Assembly (NCBI RefSeq): GCF_040807025.1
Contig: NC_090946.1
Location: forward strand, 3,886,001 to 3,950,000
Length of the DNA: 64,000 nucleotides
Direction: 5' to 3'
Source: Struthio camelus
Lineage: Eukaryota > Chordata > Aves > Struthioniformes > Struthionidae
The notes below the pieces were generated by a model. That model had not been told where the DNA came from. It was given only the letters and a program-made list of their open reading frames with translations, and searched no databases. The translations under genes were made by a program, and so were the position numbers. Shown here one piece after another: positions 1-12,445 of the stretch; positions within the stretch are counted from its first letter, which is position 1; each line of letters opens with the position of its first letter.

Positions 1-2591
1 TGTCCCCGCATGGGAGCTGGGCGCATCCGTGGGGCTCGGAGGGTGTATGGAGGATGAAGCTGGCAGCTGCAGGGGCATGTCCCACTGTGTGAGGCACAGG
101 GGGACCAGGTTCAGAGATGCGACTTTTTCTGTGCCTTTCCTCAGAGCTGGGTTTCTGCCCTGGACTCAGTGGCAGTCATAGCAGAAGCCGCTAATGGAGG
201 ATTTCTGTGAGCATCATGAGTTCCTGGGATGAGTTTCTGTGGTGACAGGAAATTACATGAGCGTGAGCAACAGGTTAACCCCACTGTTGGTGGTGGCTTT
301 TCCCCTTTCCTAGGTCCCTGGAGCTGCTGTCCTACCCTACAGTTCTCCCTTCTCAGGCCAGCATTTATCAAGAGCCACCTCCACAAGCTAGCTCTGTCTC
401 CTGACAGACTTTCCTTCTTTCAGCAGCCTCTTTCCAGGTGCTAGCCTTGTCCTGGCAAAGTGGCAGCGCTCCCTTTTGCAGGCACTTTGGGCTCTGCAGG
501 GCCGCGTGTGCAGGAACCAAGTAGAAGCAGCAGAGCAGCACGTGAGACCCACCAGCCTGGCCAGGGCGACCTCCACCTTTGTGGTGCCTTGGCCTCTTGG
601 GGTAGGCAGCAACTCCAGGCAGGTGCCCGAGGCAGCAGGTCCTAAGTGACACCTCGGATGAGCTATTTCCATGAGCAGGAAGGGAGACTGGCCTGGCACA
701 GGTACTGCCCTGCGGTGGTAACTGGTGAGGCATCTTCCTTCACTGGGAAGCACCTGCCCCTGGAGTCATGGTATTTCATGGGCTCCTCGTTGAAAAAAAT
801 CTCCCAGCTCTCAGTAAAGTTTGAGAAGGGCCCTGAATTCATCTTTTTGAGCTGTAGACCAGAAATCAAATCAAAAGAACTATCTTCTAAAACCTCTTTT
901 AACCTGGTTTCATGATTTGAGGTGAGGCCTGACTCACTGCTTTTAATGTTTGGTTGGGCCAGGTTGTTGCTGCTGTCGATTTAAAAATCTGTTTTTGAGT
1001 AAGTCAGGCTTGTTTGCAAGTGTGTGTGTGTGGGGGGGGAGTTTCCAGCCATGCTGTAGCAACACTCCTGAATGACGTGCCAGAGCAGGCGGGAAGTGAG
1101 ATCCTGTCTCTCCTCCTGCCTGCACCGCAGCCCCCATGCGTGAGTGGCCGTGGCAAGGCGCCGACACGGTTGGGCTATTTGCACACCGGCATGCTGACAG
1201 GTCTGCGTCCCTCTGTCTTGCCATCTGCGAGCAAGAGAGCAAACTCAGCAGCCCGTATGGGAGCGGTGAGACAGCCACCTGCTTTGCCTCCTGCAGTTGC
1301 AGCAGCCATGCCGTCTGCTGCTTGCAGCATCTCCGAGCCTTACCGTGAGAACTAGAGCAGAGCCAAAAAGGTGGTTTTGCTTTTCTCCCTCCAAAAACCT
1401 TAGGTGCTTTGCCTTCCCAAAACTATTCAGCAGTCCAAATGCTTCCCTTTGGCTTTGTTTTCCAAGTTTTTCAAATTCAGAGGGCTGGAAGAAACACTGC
1501 AGAAAAAGGGAACAGAGAGGGGCAAGGAGATCGCTCAGACCCCCTAGGGAAAAGGAAGTGGTGGTGGAAATCTGCAAGATAGCCCTGTTGTTGCATGGTG
1601 GAAGGTTTTTTACATAACCAAAGTTGGGTAGTGGTGCTCTTTGGGGTAATGTGGTGCAGCAGGGCTGAAGACATAGCGAATAACTGCTGAGAGGGATTTT
1701 CAGCTATGCGCTTTGGTTCCTGTCCACGTGATGCCACCTGCGGAGGCCTGACTGCATGCACAGAGGAGGGCTTTGCTGCTGGGCTACTCTCTGCTCCCAA
1801 ATCTCTCCCTGTTCCCGGCTGGGTCCCAGGGCTGGCAGCCAGATCTGGCAGACATAGAAGCTGGGGTTCAGTGGGGATCTTCTCCCACTGCCCACAGGGC
1901 TAAGGCTGTGCGGGAGTGAGTGAGAGGGAATGAAAACTGCAGGCGCCTCCAACAAATGTCTTAATTGGTCCTCCCAAGCTAGTTTCTCAACAGAGGTGAA
2001 CCAGTGTAACTAGTATAGCTGGCCGGGGTATCAAAAGCTAAGGATCCAGCTCTTCTCTTGGCAAGGACTTTGCACAGATGGAGCTCCGGGTGAGCAAAGG
2101 GAGACAGTCTGTGTCAGTAAACAAGTCAGACTGGATCTTGGCCTTGTGATGGGGGCAAGCTTGGCCCATGTGTAGGGTCAAATTCCCATGTGGGACAAGC
2201 AGGTGCAATTCTGTGGGGCCAGCACTTACACGAGCTCTCACGTTGGCTCCAGATATCCACTGACCTAGCTACTGTTTTTGCCTCCATCACTCCAGTTGCC
2301 AGCTCTCAGCTTCACTCTAGACATGCATATGTCCATCAGTGCATCCATTCATCCTGCAGCCATCATAGCACCATACCTTCTGCCTCAGCTGCAGGCAGGA
2401 GGGGGATTTCCTCTGATCCAACTCCTCCTGGGCACTAATACAGCACCACTGAATGTTTTGGTGATTGCCTCGTGCCTTGTTGCACATCCTGGTGAGGAGA
2501 ACGAGCAAGAGGATGGGGACAGAGGCTCCTGGCAGGCTCTCATCCCTGGAAAATCTCACTTCATGCCATGACTGCTCCTTTCTTGTTCCAG
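1..2591. other. Noncoding flank, probably CD6 intron 1
   Basis: I found no exon I could support in this stretch. It lies directly upstream of the second coding exon of CD6, whose first (signal-peptide) exon is separated by a long intron in other vertebrates, so intron 1 is the likely identity (inference). A short TG run followed by a G run lies near 1018-1040. Short open frames are present on both strands but none resembles a known protein or has a convincing splice context. Confidence 0.5.
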
Positions 2592-5500
2592 CCCAAGTGA
2601 AGCCAACAGGGCCTCCTGCCAGCCCAGAGAGCAGCATCACTGGAAATGCCTCTGTGGAGCCAGGTGAGAGCAGGAGGGGCAAGGAAAATCCCTGCTCAGT
2701 GACTGCCTCCCCTGGGGGGAGCAGGTCAATGCCCACAAAACAGAGCAGCCTGCATTTCCGGGGCTCCTCTCACAGGCCAGCCTGGGGGATGTCCAAGCAT
2801 GTGTGACCATGTTTTAGCGCAGAAGGAAGGAAGCATATAGGTGGGAGGGCTTGCAGGTCCCTAGCCCCTTGCAGATGGGTGGGCTGGAGGCATCACTACG
2901 TAGTGGAGGAGAAAACCTTCATGCATCCTCATACTTGGCCATGGTTCATGCAGGTGTCCTTGGCATGGCTGCACTCCGCCTGGCAAATGGCAGTAGTCCC
3001 TGTGGGGGAACAGTGCAGGTCCTGCACCATGGGCGGTGGACACCAGTGTGCCGGGAGTCCTGGAGCATCGCTGCATCTCATGCTCTCTGCAAGCGCCTGC
3101 ATTGCGGAGATGCAGAGGAGTCTGGTGCAGCAGATGCTCCCACTGTGGTGCTGGCTCCCTTTGGCGATGGAGACATCCCTTCTGCTCGCAACGTCTGTGT
3201 GGCTGTCACGGCCAACTGCAGCAGCTGGGAGAGGGGGCCCTGCCTACTGAAGCTGGCCACCATGCCCCACTGCTGCAGAGCAGGGCTGGCTAAGGTCACC
3301 TGCACAGGTAAGAGCAGTGCCCCAGAGGCGGGACTCTGCCCCATCCGCCCAGCCTCTCCTGCGAGTTGGTCCCAGGACTAGTGCAAGCTGGACATCCCTG
3401 CTAGGTCCCCACAGACTGCAGCTGGCTGGTGGGAGGAGCCGCTGCGAGGGCCGGGTGGAGATGGAGCAGGCGGGTGAATGGGGCACAGTGTGCGATGACG
3501 CCTGGGACCTCACCGACGCCAACGTGGTGTGCCGGCAACTGCGGTGCGGCTGGGCCCTGCACGCACGGGACAATGCCTCCTTTGGCCGGGGCAGCGGGCT
3601 CATCCTCCGGGACGATGTGAGCTGCGAGGGGCATGAAGACCATCTGTGGGACTGCCCTGCCACCCAGAAGCACGACTGCAGCCACAAGGAGGATGCTGGC
3701 GTGGTGTGCTCAGGTGGGTCCCTTGTGCCGGTCACTGTCTGTCCGCTGGATCACCCCTCTCCCGCATCTCTGTGTGCCGCAGGGACAACACCCTGCCCAG
3801 GAGAGACCCAGCAGGGTTTGGTCTCCTCTGAGAAGGGGTAAATCCCCCTGGCAGGAGGCCCTCAGTGTTCATCTGTGTGGGATGCAGGCAGGCATGTTCC
3901 TGCTGGTCCCCGAGCTCTGCTCTCTCCCCTGCAGAGCACCAGCAGTGGCAGCTCTCTGGGGGCCGAGATGGCTGTGCTGGCCGGGTCGAGGTCTTCTTCA
4001 GGGGCACGTGGAGCACGGTGTGCGACAGCACATGGTATGAGACAGAGGCCAGTGTGCTGTGCCACATGCTGGGCTGCGGGCCTCCCGTCGAGCGGCCCTC
4101 CTTCAACCACACACTGCCCGGCAAGATGCTCTACGAGTGCACGAGCCCACAGCCATCACTGGCCCACTGCAAGTGGACCTACAACAAGTCAGCTCCCTGC
4201 CACCAGTCCCGGGCAGCCGGTGTGATCTGCAATGGTATGTGACAGCCCCAGGGAGGGGAAATAGGCAGGAGCTGGAGTCACATCCAGCTTACCCCCCGCT
4301 CCAGCTATGCCTGGCAGGCAACACTGCCCCTGAGGACTGGCCACCTCCCTGTTCCAAGGCAGCCTTGGCTGGCCGCGAGGCCGAGCACTAGCCTGGAGGC
4401 TGAGCACATGTTTTGGTTGAGGATCCCCCATACAACTAAGTTGCAACCCTGCCTTTTCTGCCCCAGCTAATTCCTGCCTCCTCTCCTCTCCATGGCCCTT
4501 CCAGGCTCCCAGGGCTTGCAGACGCCAGCCCCAGTGGAAACGCCAAAACCAAGCAGCGCGACATACCTGAGCAGTGAGTATGCAGGGCAGAGGCAGCCCT
4601 GTCCCTGCTTTCCCAGCTGCGGAGCCTCAGCCGTGGCCTGGGTCTGGGGGGGCCGTGGCGATCTCTGCCTGGAGAAGTGAAGTGGCACCAGCCCACAGGC
4701 AGCAAGCATCCAGCTCGTCCACATCACTGCTAAGCCTGGGGGAGGGCAGGGAGGGGAAGGGGAGTTCCAGGTGTCAAGAGCTGTGTCTGTTCTCTGTCTC
4801 ACCACCTGCACCCCTGTTCCAGCTGGGGACTCCTCAAGTGAGAGGGCCCAGATCCCGCTGCACATGCCGCTCTTCATCCTGTGCCTGGTTCTGGGAGCAC
4901 TGCTCCTGCTTACCACTCTGGCTTTCATCATCACACTGCTGAGGATGAGGAAGATGAATGGTAAGGAGCCCCCGGGGGTGTGTACAGGGGGGTCTGCCCA
5001 CAAAGGAGGTGATGCTGTGGGCCTAGTCAGGGTCATCCCAGGCTCGCCTCAGCTGTGGGAGATGGGCTGACTGAGAGCCAAGGCCAGTTGAGAAGGGACC
5101 CCCTCTCTGTCCTTGCAGCCCACACCGTGTCCTCTTCCTCACTAGCTGGGCCAGTCCTGGTGACTCACAGTGCCCAGGGACTCGATGTGCCCTCCGGAGT
5201 CTCCAATGACTACAGGGACATGCCCCCTAGCCTCCGCAAAGGACAAGGTAGGTCTGACAGGTTGCCCCTCTGCCTCCTGTCCCCAGGAGGCACAAGGACA
5301 GAGCCCAGTCCCAGCCTGTCCCTTGCCCTTGCGGCCGGCACAGGACAGCCCTGCCATGAGCTGCAGGGCTCCTCTTGGATGAGCATCCTCCCCCAGCAGC
5401 GGTGGGGAGCTGGCCCCATGGCTCGAGGGCCATGGGGCAGGACAGCCTGTCTGGTGATGGCCCGACCGGTCCGGTCTCACCCCACAGACCCGCCAGTCAC

Positions 5501-6896
5501 AGCCACTCAGGCAGCCAAGGAATCCGACTCCGACTCTGACTCCGACTCCGACTACGAACACTATGACTTCAGCAGCAAGCCGCCTGTGGCCCTCTCCACC
5601 TTCTACAGTGAGCGTCCCCCTCAGCACCCCAGGGACCCCAGGCTGCCGGCCCCACGGCGTGGTGATGCCCCCATCCAGCCCTTCTTTGGGCAATGCCCAC
5701 CTGCCCCCCATGCCAGGGCTGATGTGCCATTCCTCCTCTCTTCCCCAGACTCCCTGCGACGCCAGCCAGGGGAGCAGTCAGTCTCACTGATACCGAGCCA
5801 GGCCGGGACGTTCACTGCAGAGGGTACGAAGGGCCCTGGAGTTGTCCTAGGGAGAGGGGGCCTGCTTGGTGAGGCTGCTCCTCTGTCTTGCAGCACCGTC
5901 CCCCTGCCCATCGTGCACAGCGGGCACAGTGCTGGGCAAGCGGTGGCCCAGCGGCTGACGCGATCCCTGTGCCGTGCAGAGACAGCCCTGCTGCCCCCCC
6001 AGCCCTGCAACAGGGCAAGCAGCTCCTCCAGCTCATCTGCCTCTGCGGAGCCCTACTGCAACGACAACGTGGTCCCCCCATACCCCTGGGCCTGCCCGCA
6101 GCCCCCGGCTGACAGCACCCACCTGCATGCAGCAACCCCTGTGCATGGCAGCACCGAATACCCCTGCGCAGGTGAACCACGCGCCGGCCCACACCGACAC
6201 ACAGGCAAAGGGGCTGCGAGGCCCTGGGGATGGGGATGGGGATGGGGACAGCCCCAGGGAGGAGAAGCGGGATGGTGAGACCCCAGGGGATGGTGAGACA
6301 TCAGGGGATGGGCGCAGGAAGGGGGACAGCCTCAACCAAGGGAAAGGGAATGGTGAGACCCCAGGGGATGGGAGTAGGGATGGCGACACCCCAGGGAGGA
6401 GGAAAGGGGTGGGGAGACCCTAGGCAATGGTAAGACCACAGGGGATGGGAACAGGGATGGAAGAGGCCAGTAAAAGACTCTAATTTCCCCAGCTCCTCCA
6501 GGAACACCTCACATGCCCGTCCCTGTCCCAACGCTCTCCCACCCCTGGGTGCCCATGTCTCCCGCAGAGCCTAATCCTGCTGAGAGCTCCAGCACCTCCT
6601 CGGGGGAGTGGTACGAGAACGTGCAGGGTACAGAGCCAGCCAGGGACCCGTCTGCGTGCCCTGGTGAGAATGCCGTGCTGGCAGAGGAGACAGGAGGAGG
6701 GCTGCAGGGCACCTCTGGTCCCGCAGCATCTGGCATAGAGGCTCCTCCTGCAGCCCTGACTCTCTGCCTTTCCCTGCCTGACTGGCTCTTCGTTGCAGGC
6801 TGGCCACCTCCTTCCTGCCCCGCAGGGGTATATGAACAAGACTCTGATACCTCCGAGGGCAGTGACTATGATGACATCCAGGCCTCTGCCTACTGA
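2592..6896 (+). CDS. CD6: CD6 T-cell scavenger-receptor glycoprotein (5' exon missing)
   Basis: CD6 is a type I receptor of T cells that binds ALCAM (CD166) and CD318 and docks SLP-76 and GRB2-type adaptors. Exons read: 2592-2663, 2954-3307 (SRCR1), 3405-3713 (SRCR2), 3935-4234 (SRCR3), 4505-4573 (stalk), 4823-4960 (membrane), 5119-5247, 5488-5607, 5749-5823, 5980-6171, 6568-6663 and 6799-6896. All junctions are phase 1 and the joined frame is open (about 650 residues; human CD6 has 668). SRCR2 and SRCR3 each have the eight cysteines of group B SRCR domains. The helix runs from MPLFILCLVLG to FIITLL. Tail motifs match mammalian CD6: SDSDYEHYDFS, SSSTSSGEWYEN, PYCNDN and the terminal SDYDDI. 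The signal-peptide exon is not seen and should lie upstream. The last exon could instead start at 6826, also in phase. Identification is secure; the small tail exon borders are less certain. Confidence 0.93.
2954..4234 (+). other. CD6: Three SRCR domain exons of CD6
   Basis: The three domains sit in one exon each (354, 309 and 300 bp), all phase 1-1, so each is an exchangeable module. The separating introns are only 97 and 221 bp. SRCR1 keeps the CD6-type opening LRLANGSSPCGGTVQV. SRCR2 has WGTVCDDAWDL and VCRQLRCG. SRCR3, the ALCAM-binding domain in mammals (family knowledge), has WSTVCDSTWY, HMLGCG and several N-x-S/T sites. Confidence 0.9.
5519..5556 (+). repeat. CD6: In-frame GAC/TCC coding repeat in CD6 tail
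   Basis: A short GACTCC-type repeat inside CD6 exon 5488-5607 encodes alternating Ser-Asp residues just before YEHYDF. Human CD6 has a shorter Ser-Asp stretch here. It resembles a casein kinase 2 substrate tract (inference) and could vary in length between alleles. Confidence 0.8.
6225..6475 (+). repeat. GGGGATG minisatellite in a CD6 intron
   Basis: Imperfect tandem copies of GGGGATG-type units, then longer units built on GAGACCCCAGGGGATGG, fill the intron between CD6 exons 5980-6171 and 6568-6663. The G-rich strand is the coding strand. It has no credible coding role; any reading frame through it is a by-product of the repeat. Confidence 0.85.
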
Positions 6897-7391
6897 GACT
6901 TGCAACTGGCCATCTCTGGGCTGCCTGCTGCCCTCCGCCTGCCCAGCGCAAGGAAAGTGGTCTCGGCTGCTCCAACACCACAGGCCCAGCACCCGAAGAA
7001 GAAAGCCCTAGTCCAGGCCAATGCCTGGACAGACAGACACAGCCACTGACTTGCCCCAGGAAGAACTAGCACATCCCCCAGAAATCCCCCAGTCCCTTGG
7101 ACCTGACCTGCTTGCAAATGCCGGCAGTACTGTGGAGCAGCCGGGCAGTGGGTGGGGGTGCACTGCAGTGGGGGGCTGAGTCGGCTGCATGGACGGCAAA
7201 GGAGGGCACAGCCTCCTGGGTGGGATCACTTGGCATCTTGCTGTGGCCATCTCCTCTGGGTATCTTCTCCGGATGGCTCCTCCATGTTGGAGGGGAGGCA
7301 GTGTGGTCACCAGGCCCAACAGCATGCTTGGATAGGACGGGGATGCTTGGAGCAGGCGAGCCCTGGGGGCTGTGCCAGCTTCCATGCTGCA

Positions 7392-7397
7392 ATTAAA
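7392..7397 (+). other. CD6: Candidate CD6 poly(A) signal (ATTAAA)
   Basis: An ATTAAA hexamer lies about 495 bp past the CD6 stop and is the first plausible poly(A) signal there. It would give a 3' UTR of about 0.5 kb. The variant hexamer and the lack of transcript data keep confidence moderate. Confidence 0.45.
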
Positions 7398-7879
7398 AGC
7401 TTTTCCCAGTGGGTGGCTGAAGCAGGTCACAGTGTCCCGTGGCCATGGGTGGCTGGGATGGTTAGTCACTATTCCCACAGCAAGGCTGGTTCTCTAGACG
7501 CCTTCCTTCAGTCCCATGCCCAGAGGATGGGACCCAGAGAGCAGCATTACCAATGCACCGGTCACACAGCCTGCCCTGAGCCAGGGCTGAGCGCTGCAAG
7601 TCCCAGCAGGGAGCCCAGCTGCAGGCACATGCCAGGTACCTGGCACCTTCTCCTCCTTGAGCAGCATCTTCTCCAAGAGCTCTTGGAGGCAGGTGATGAG
7701 GTCAGGGCTGCAGTTTGGGGGAAGGGTGCTTTCTCCCTGCCCTGCACCACTGCATGGCTGCTGGAGGATGTGGTTTCCCCTGCCCAGGGCCAGGTGCCCA
7801 AGGCAGGCAGCTCCCCAAGCTGGGCATGGGCATGGTAGGAAGAGCTAGACCTCCTGTTCCCTAGCCTGCCGCAGCAGGG

Positions 7880-8000
7880 AGGGGATGCAGGTCACAGGGA
7901 TGAGGGATGGCAGGGATGTGGGGTGGCAGGGATGCAGGATGGCAGGGATATTGGCTCACAGGCACGTGGGGTGGCAGGGATTGGGGTGGCAGTCCCCTAA
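7880..8000 (+). repeat. Imperfect GGGATG/GGCAGGGAT repeat
   Basis: Tandem imperfect copies of a 10-12 bp unit resembling GGGATGTGGGGTGGCA lie about 0.5 kb downstream of the CD6 poly(A) candidate. The word is related to the arrays at 6225-6475 and 12085-12445. Confidence 0.7.
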
Positions 8001-11000
8001 CCATCCCTGACCCCAGTGGCTCTGCAGTGGCGGAGCCAGAGCCCACCCTGGGCTTTCCTGTCCCCTGCCAGGCCACAGTTCTCCACATCCCAGGCCCCAC
8101 TCCTGGGGACACACGGGCCCATAAGCCCTCACCAGGATGTTTGAGGGATGTTGGTGCCGGGGGTTCCAGTCGATGGCATAGCTGTGTCGCTCCAGACCCA
8201 GGATCCCATCCCGTCCTGTCTCCTCCAACCCCGTGGCCCCTGTCCTGGGCTGAGTCTGAGGAGGAGCCCAAGCCTGGCTGAAGCAATGTCACCCAAAGCT
8301 GGGTAGAACTGAGGGCAGTGGGTCACTAGTGGACTCCGTGACCGTATCCAGCCCAGCCGCCCCAAATCCCTCACTGAATGCAGCACCCAGCAATCACCTG
8401 TGGGGACTGAGGACCACACATGCCCAGCTGTTGTGGCTGGTGGACCCCTCCTACATCTAGATGCCCGCAGCGCTTTGCCACGCAGCAAAGCACGTGGCGC
8501 CGTTGTGCCCCACGTGGCTCTTTCCACTGGAAAACCTAACCCCGATGTGTATCTCACTGCCTTGGCTCCTATCAGCCCATCTGCGGGTTTCCATTTCCCT
8601 CCTGAGAGGACAACTTCCTCCCGCCAAACCCCTGCTCATCGCAAGGCGGTGCTGGTGGGCCCGCAGGCACCCGGGCTGGGGGCTGCCGGGACCTACCTCG
8701 CAGCCACAGGTTCAAACCTGCCTCAGTGGAAAATTTGCCCCCTGCCACATCCTTCAGCTGTTTACTGAGCCGAGCGGCCCCAGCAGCCCGAGAACAAAAG
8801 GGCCGCGCTGCTCACCGCAAGAATGGAGGAAGCACAGAAATAGCAACAAAGCAGCGCGCAGCTCCCAGACAAAGGGGAGAGAAGACAAAAGAGGCGAGCG
8901 TGAGGAAATGGCTGGCTGGCTGTGAGGGCAAAGGGGCCGGGGGCATTGGCCAGGGCTGGCGGGGCAGACGTGTTGCTAACGCATCGGAGCCCGACCAAGC
9001 TCGTGAGACCCTGGAATGGGGGACACCGAGGCTGGGAAGAAGTTGTCGAAATCCCCCGTGCGTTTGCCAAGGGCGTTTTTTTTGGCACCACGTTGGCCCC
9101 AGCATGTCTGAGGAGCGGACGCGCTGCCCCCATCCCCAGCGCAGTCCCACCGACGGCATCCTCGGCGCGGAGCATCGGGGAGCTCTGCTCACCTTGGGGA
9201 TCCCCGGGTCCCACCCGGGCTTCGGGGCAAAGGGGCAGAGGTGTCATCTCCAGCCGCGAGAGAGGTACATCAGGGCCAAACATTTATTCGACAGCTGCTG
9301 CAAAATGCTGTTTCTGCCAGCGACGGAATTATTAACTTGCTCTTGGGTCGGTGGCAGGCGCTAAGAAAAATCACCTCCGTGATCATTAGGATAATAATGT
9401 CGCGGTAACAGCTAATAAGCTGGTTCCTATTTACACTGAAGGCAGCTCCTACATATTAAACGGCTGCTTCTCACAGGCAGGGAGTGCATTAGTAAATCCA
9501 ACCACTCCCCCCCTGCCCCGACCCCTCTGGAAAGATTTTATAATCATCATCGCCTGTCACAACGCATGGATGATGCCCTCCTCTCGCGCCTAGCGTAAAG
9601 GCCGGGTTGACGTGCATCACAGGCAGTTTGCAGGGGTGCTCGAGCCGAGCCGCCAGGCGAGCGCTGCCTGTGGTGTCTTGGAGCAGCTCCGGCCTCCGGG
9701 TCCAAACGCCTCTCCAAGGGGAGACCTGGCCACCTGCACTGCGCGCATCCCATGGGATTTAGGCACCCTGGGGGTGACTGGGGTGAGGTTTGGGATTCTC
9801 AGGGTTGGCCCTCCCTGCTGCAGGCTGGCGGAGTTACTGGCGTGACTGGCCTGGACGTTCATCTCATGTGACAGGCTCGGCTCAGCAGGGATTTCCCAGT
9901 CCGGCTGCAGCTGCTGGAGGCTGCCGGCCCAGGTGAGAGGAGGCACCGCTGCTCCCGCCAGCTCTGCGTCCCATGCACGTCCGCTCATCCAGCGGGTCCA
10001 GCGCCGTCCAACCCGAATCGTTCCAGCGTGAGCCTGCAACAAACCCAGCGCCCCGGGTAAAGCTCGTGGTATCGCTTGAAACACGCCCCGAGCACGTGCT
10101 TTGCAGCACAGTGCAACTGCAGCAAACCGGCACCATGCAGCAGATCAAAACACGCTTTCTGTGCAAACGTGCTCGCGGCGGGGCTGCTTTCGAGCCTCTG
10201 GGTAACAAGGGATGAAATGCTGCTAACCACCCTGGAGCCCACGCTCCTCCGTGCTGTGATACACCCATGAATAATTGAGCAGGGCTGCCATAAACTATTC
10301 ATGTGCCTTGCTGCAAAGTGTAACCAAACGCGTAAACGGGGAAGCGCTCCAGCATGAATATTTACAAAAGAGCAAGTGTTTAGCCCAGAGACTTACGGAC
10401 CCGCCGCTCAGCCGCCAGCAGCGCTACCAGTGCCGGCTCTTTCCAGGAGGCTGCCTGTGTTTCACGGGTGATAAAAGCTGACTGAAAACAGGGATCAGAA
10501 AGGCTAAAATCACACGGGAGTGCAGCCGGGGCAGACATCAGGGCATTTCCCAGTACAGAGGCCATGGGGGGAAAGGATCGGTGTTTTCTGGAGGGAAAAT
10601 TTTGCAGGAATTGTTATTTTTCATCAAGCCAAAAAAATGTTTGTTTTACTCTGGTGTTAAAAGCCGGTGGTCAACATGGAAAAAGCCCTGTGGGATAGCA
10701 GCATGCGTTTGCCCCTTTGCCATTATTCTGCAGCAGAGGGGAGAAAAACAGGAGGGGTGCGAAACAGGGAGGAAAAGCTCCTTCCACGCTTGTTTTAAAT
10801 TCCTTTCCAGCTAGAAAATAGAAAAAATAATTTTCAGAAACCTGGCCTTTGCCCGCTTCCACCCATGAATAATATTAGAAATGATAACCAAGACTGGAAG
10901 ATGCTTTCAGCCGCTGTGATTTTGGCCTCATCTTCCTAACACCCCCTAAGCTGCACAAGCAGGATTTGCCCATCAGGGCTGAAAACAGTCAATGCAAAGA

Positions 11001-12084
11001 CCCGGCAGCCAGCGAGGGGTCCAACTACCACCAAAAAACCTCAGGCTTAGAGATCCTTTGCCTTACAGTGAGGGACCAGAGAGGGTGTGAGGAGCGGGAC
11101 TGCTCTTGCTAAGCACATCGACCAGCCCCTCAGGCAGAGCAAACACAGGCTGGCATCCAGGCTCACACATGAGACACTCTCCCCTTCGTGGAAACATCAC
11201 CAGGTCAATGCAAAACAGCCACCTTCATTAGCATGCGTGACCTGGATTTGGAAGGATTAATTAGGGCACAGTCGATCGCCGCCTCTCCCTCGCCTCTCCA
11301 TCCCTGTCACACCCCATGTGCCTTCGCAGGGCTCTGCAGCTTCCTGGGGTTAGCAGGGAGAAGCGGGACCGGGTTGAATGTCCCACTAGCCCATCGCAGC
11401 ACATCACAGGGGCAGGACTACCCGTCACTGGCTGAGGGGCAAACGCAATGGGCTGGCGTTGGGGTGCTTTGGGTGCTGCCAGCGGGGCTGGTGGCTGGGG
11501 GGGGCCACGCACCTGTGCCCAGCCAGCCCGGGCTGCCTGCGTGCAGGTCCGGAGGTTTGTTGCAGCGCCAGGTGCTGCAGGTTTCCTGCGCCAGAGCAGC
11601 AAAGTTGCTCATCTCGACTGGCGACCGCAGGCGGTGATAAGGGAGTAAATATAGAAGGGGAGAGAAAAAGAAAGCTGGCGAGGGCAAGGGGAAGTTGTTG
11701 CTGAAGTAAGGGAGGCTATTTCTGTGTTACTGGTGTTACGTAAGAGCCACTACACGTATCTCCAGGTGGGATCCCAGCCCAGACAGACCCTCAAGGCCAG
11801 GGGCATTGAGTTTAGTAGCAATCACTGGTTTTCCCCCCTGAAATCCAGTGTCGGCTCTGCTGGCAGCATGGTCCTGCACTGAAATAGTTCACCGACACCC
11901 ACAGCCGAGGGACCTGCTGCTGGATTTGGGATTACCTTCCAGTGAAGGCAGCCTGCTGCCTAATCTGACCATCCTGAACCCCCCCCCCCAGTGTTCCCCC
12001 TGGCTCAGTGCAACCCCAGTCCGGGAGGGTCCCAGTGCCAGGTTCCCCCAGCCAGTCTCACCCAGCGAGACAGGCAGAGTGTCA

Positions 12085-12445
12085 CAGGACACGGATGGAG
12101 ATGGGGATGGGGATGAGGATGGAGATGGGAATGGGGATGGAGGTAGGGATAGGCATGGGGATGGGGATGGAGGTGGGGATGGGGATGGAGGTGGGGATGA
12201 GGATGGAGATGGGAATGGGGATGGGAATGGGGATGGGGACGGGGATGGAAATGGAGATGGGGATGGAGATGAGGATGGGGATGGGAATAGGGATGGGGAT
12301 GGGGATGGGGATGGGGACGGGGACGGGGACGGGGATGGAAACGGAGATGGAGATGGAGATGAGGATGGAGATGGGAATGGGGATGGAGGTGGAAATGGGA
12401 TGGGATGGAGATGAGGCTTAGGGATGGGGATGGGAACAGGATGGC
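12085..12445 (+). repeat. GGGGAT/GGAGAT hexamer minisatellite upstream of CD5
   Basis: About 360 bp of hexanucleotide repeats (GGGGAT, GGAGAT, GAGGAT, GGGAAT variants) end about 250 bp before the CD5 start codon. Because the unit is a multiple of three the array is open in several frames and reads as Asp-Gly or Pro-Ser low-complexity peptide, which I do not regard as a protein. G-run spacing makes G-quadruplex formation on this strand plausible (inference). Confidence 0.9.

Noticed and set aside
5894-5979. Alternative start of the CD6 exon at 5894
   Set aside because: The acceptor looks acceptable, but the phase-1 frame from it reaches a stop codon before 5979. The acceptor at 5980 continues in frame into ETALLPPQ.
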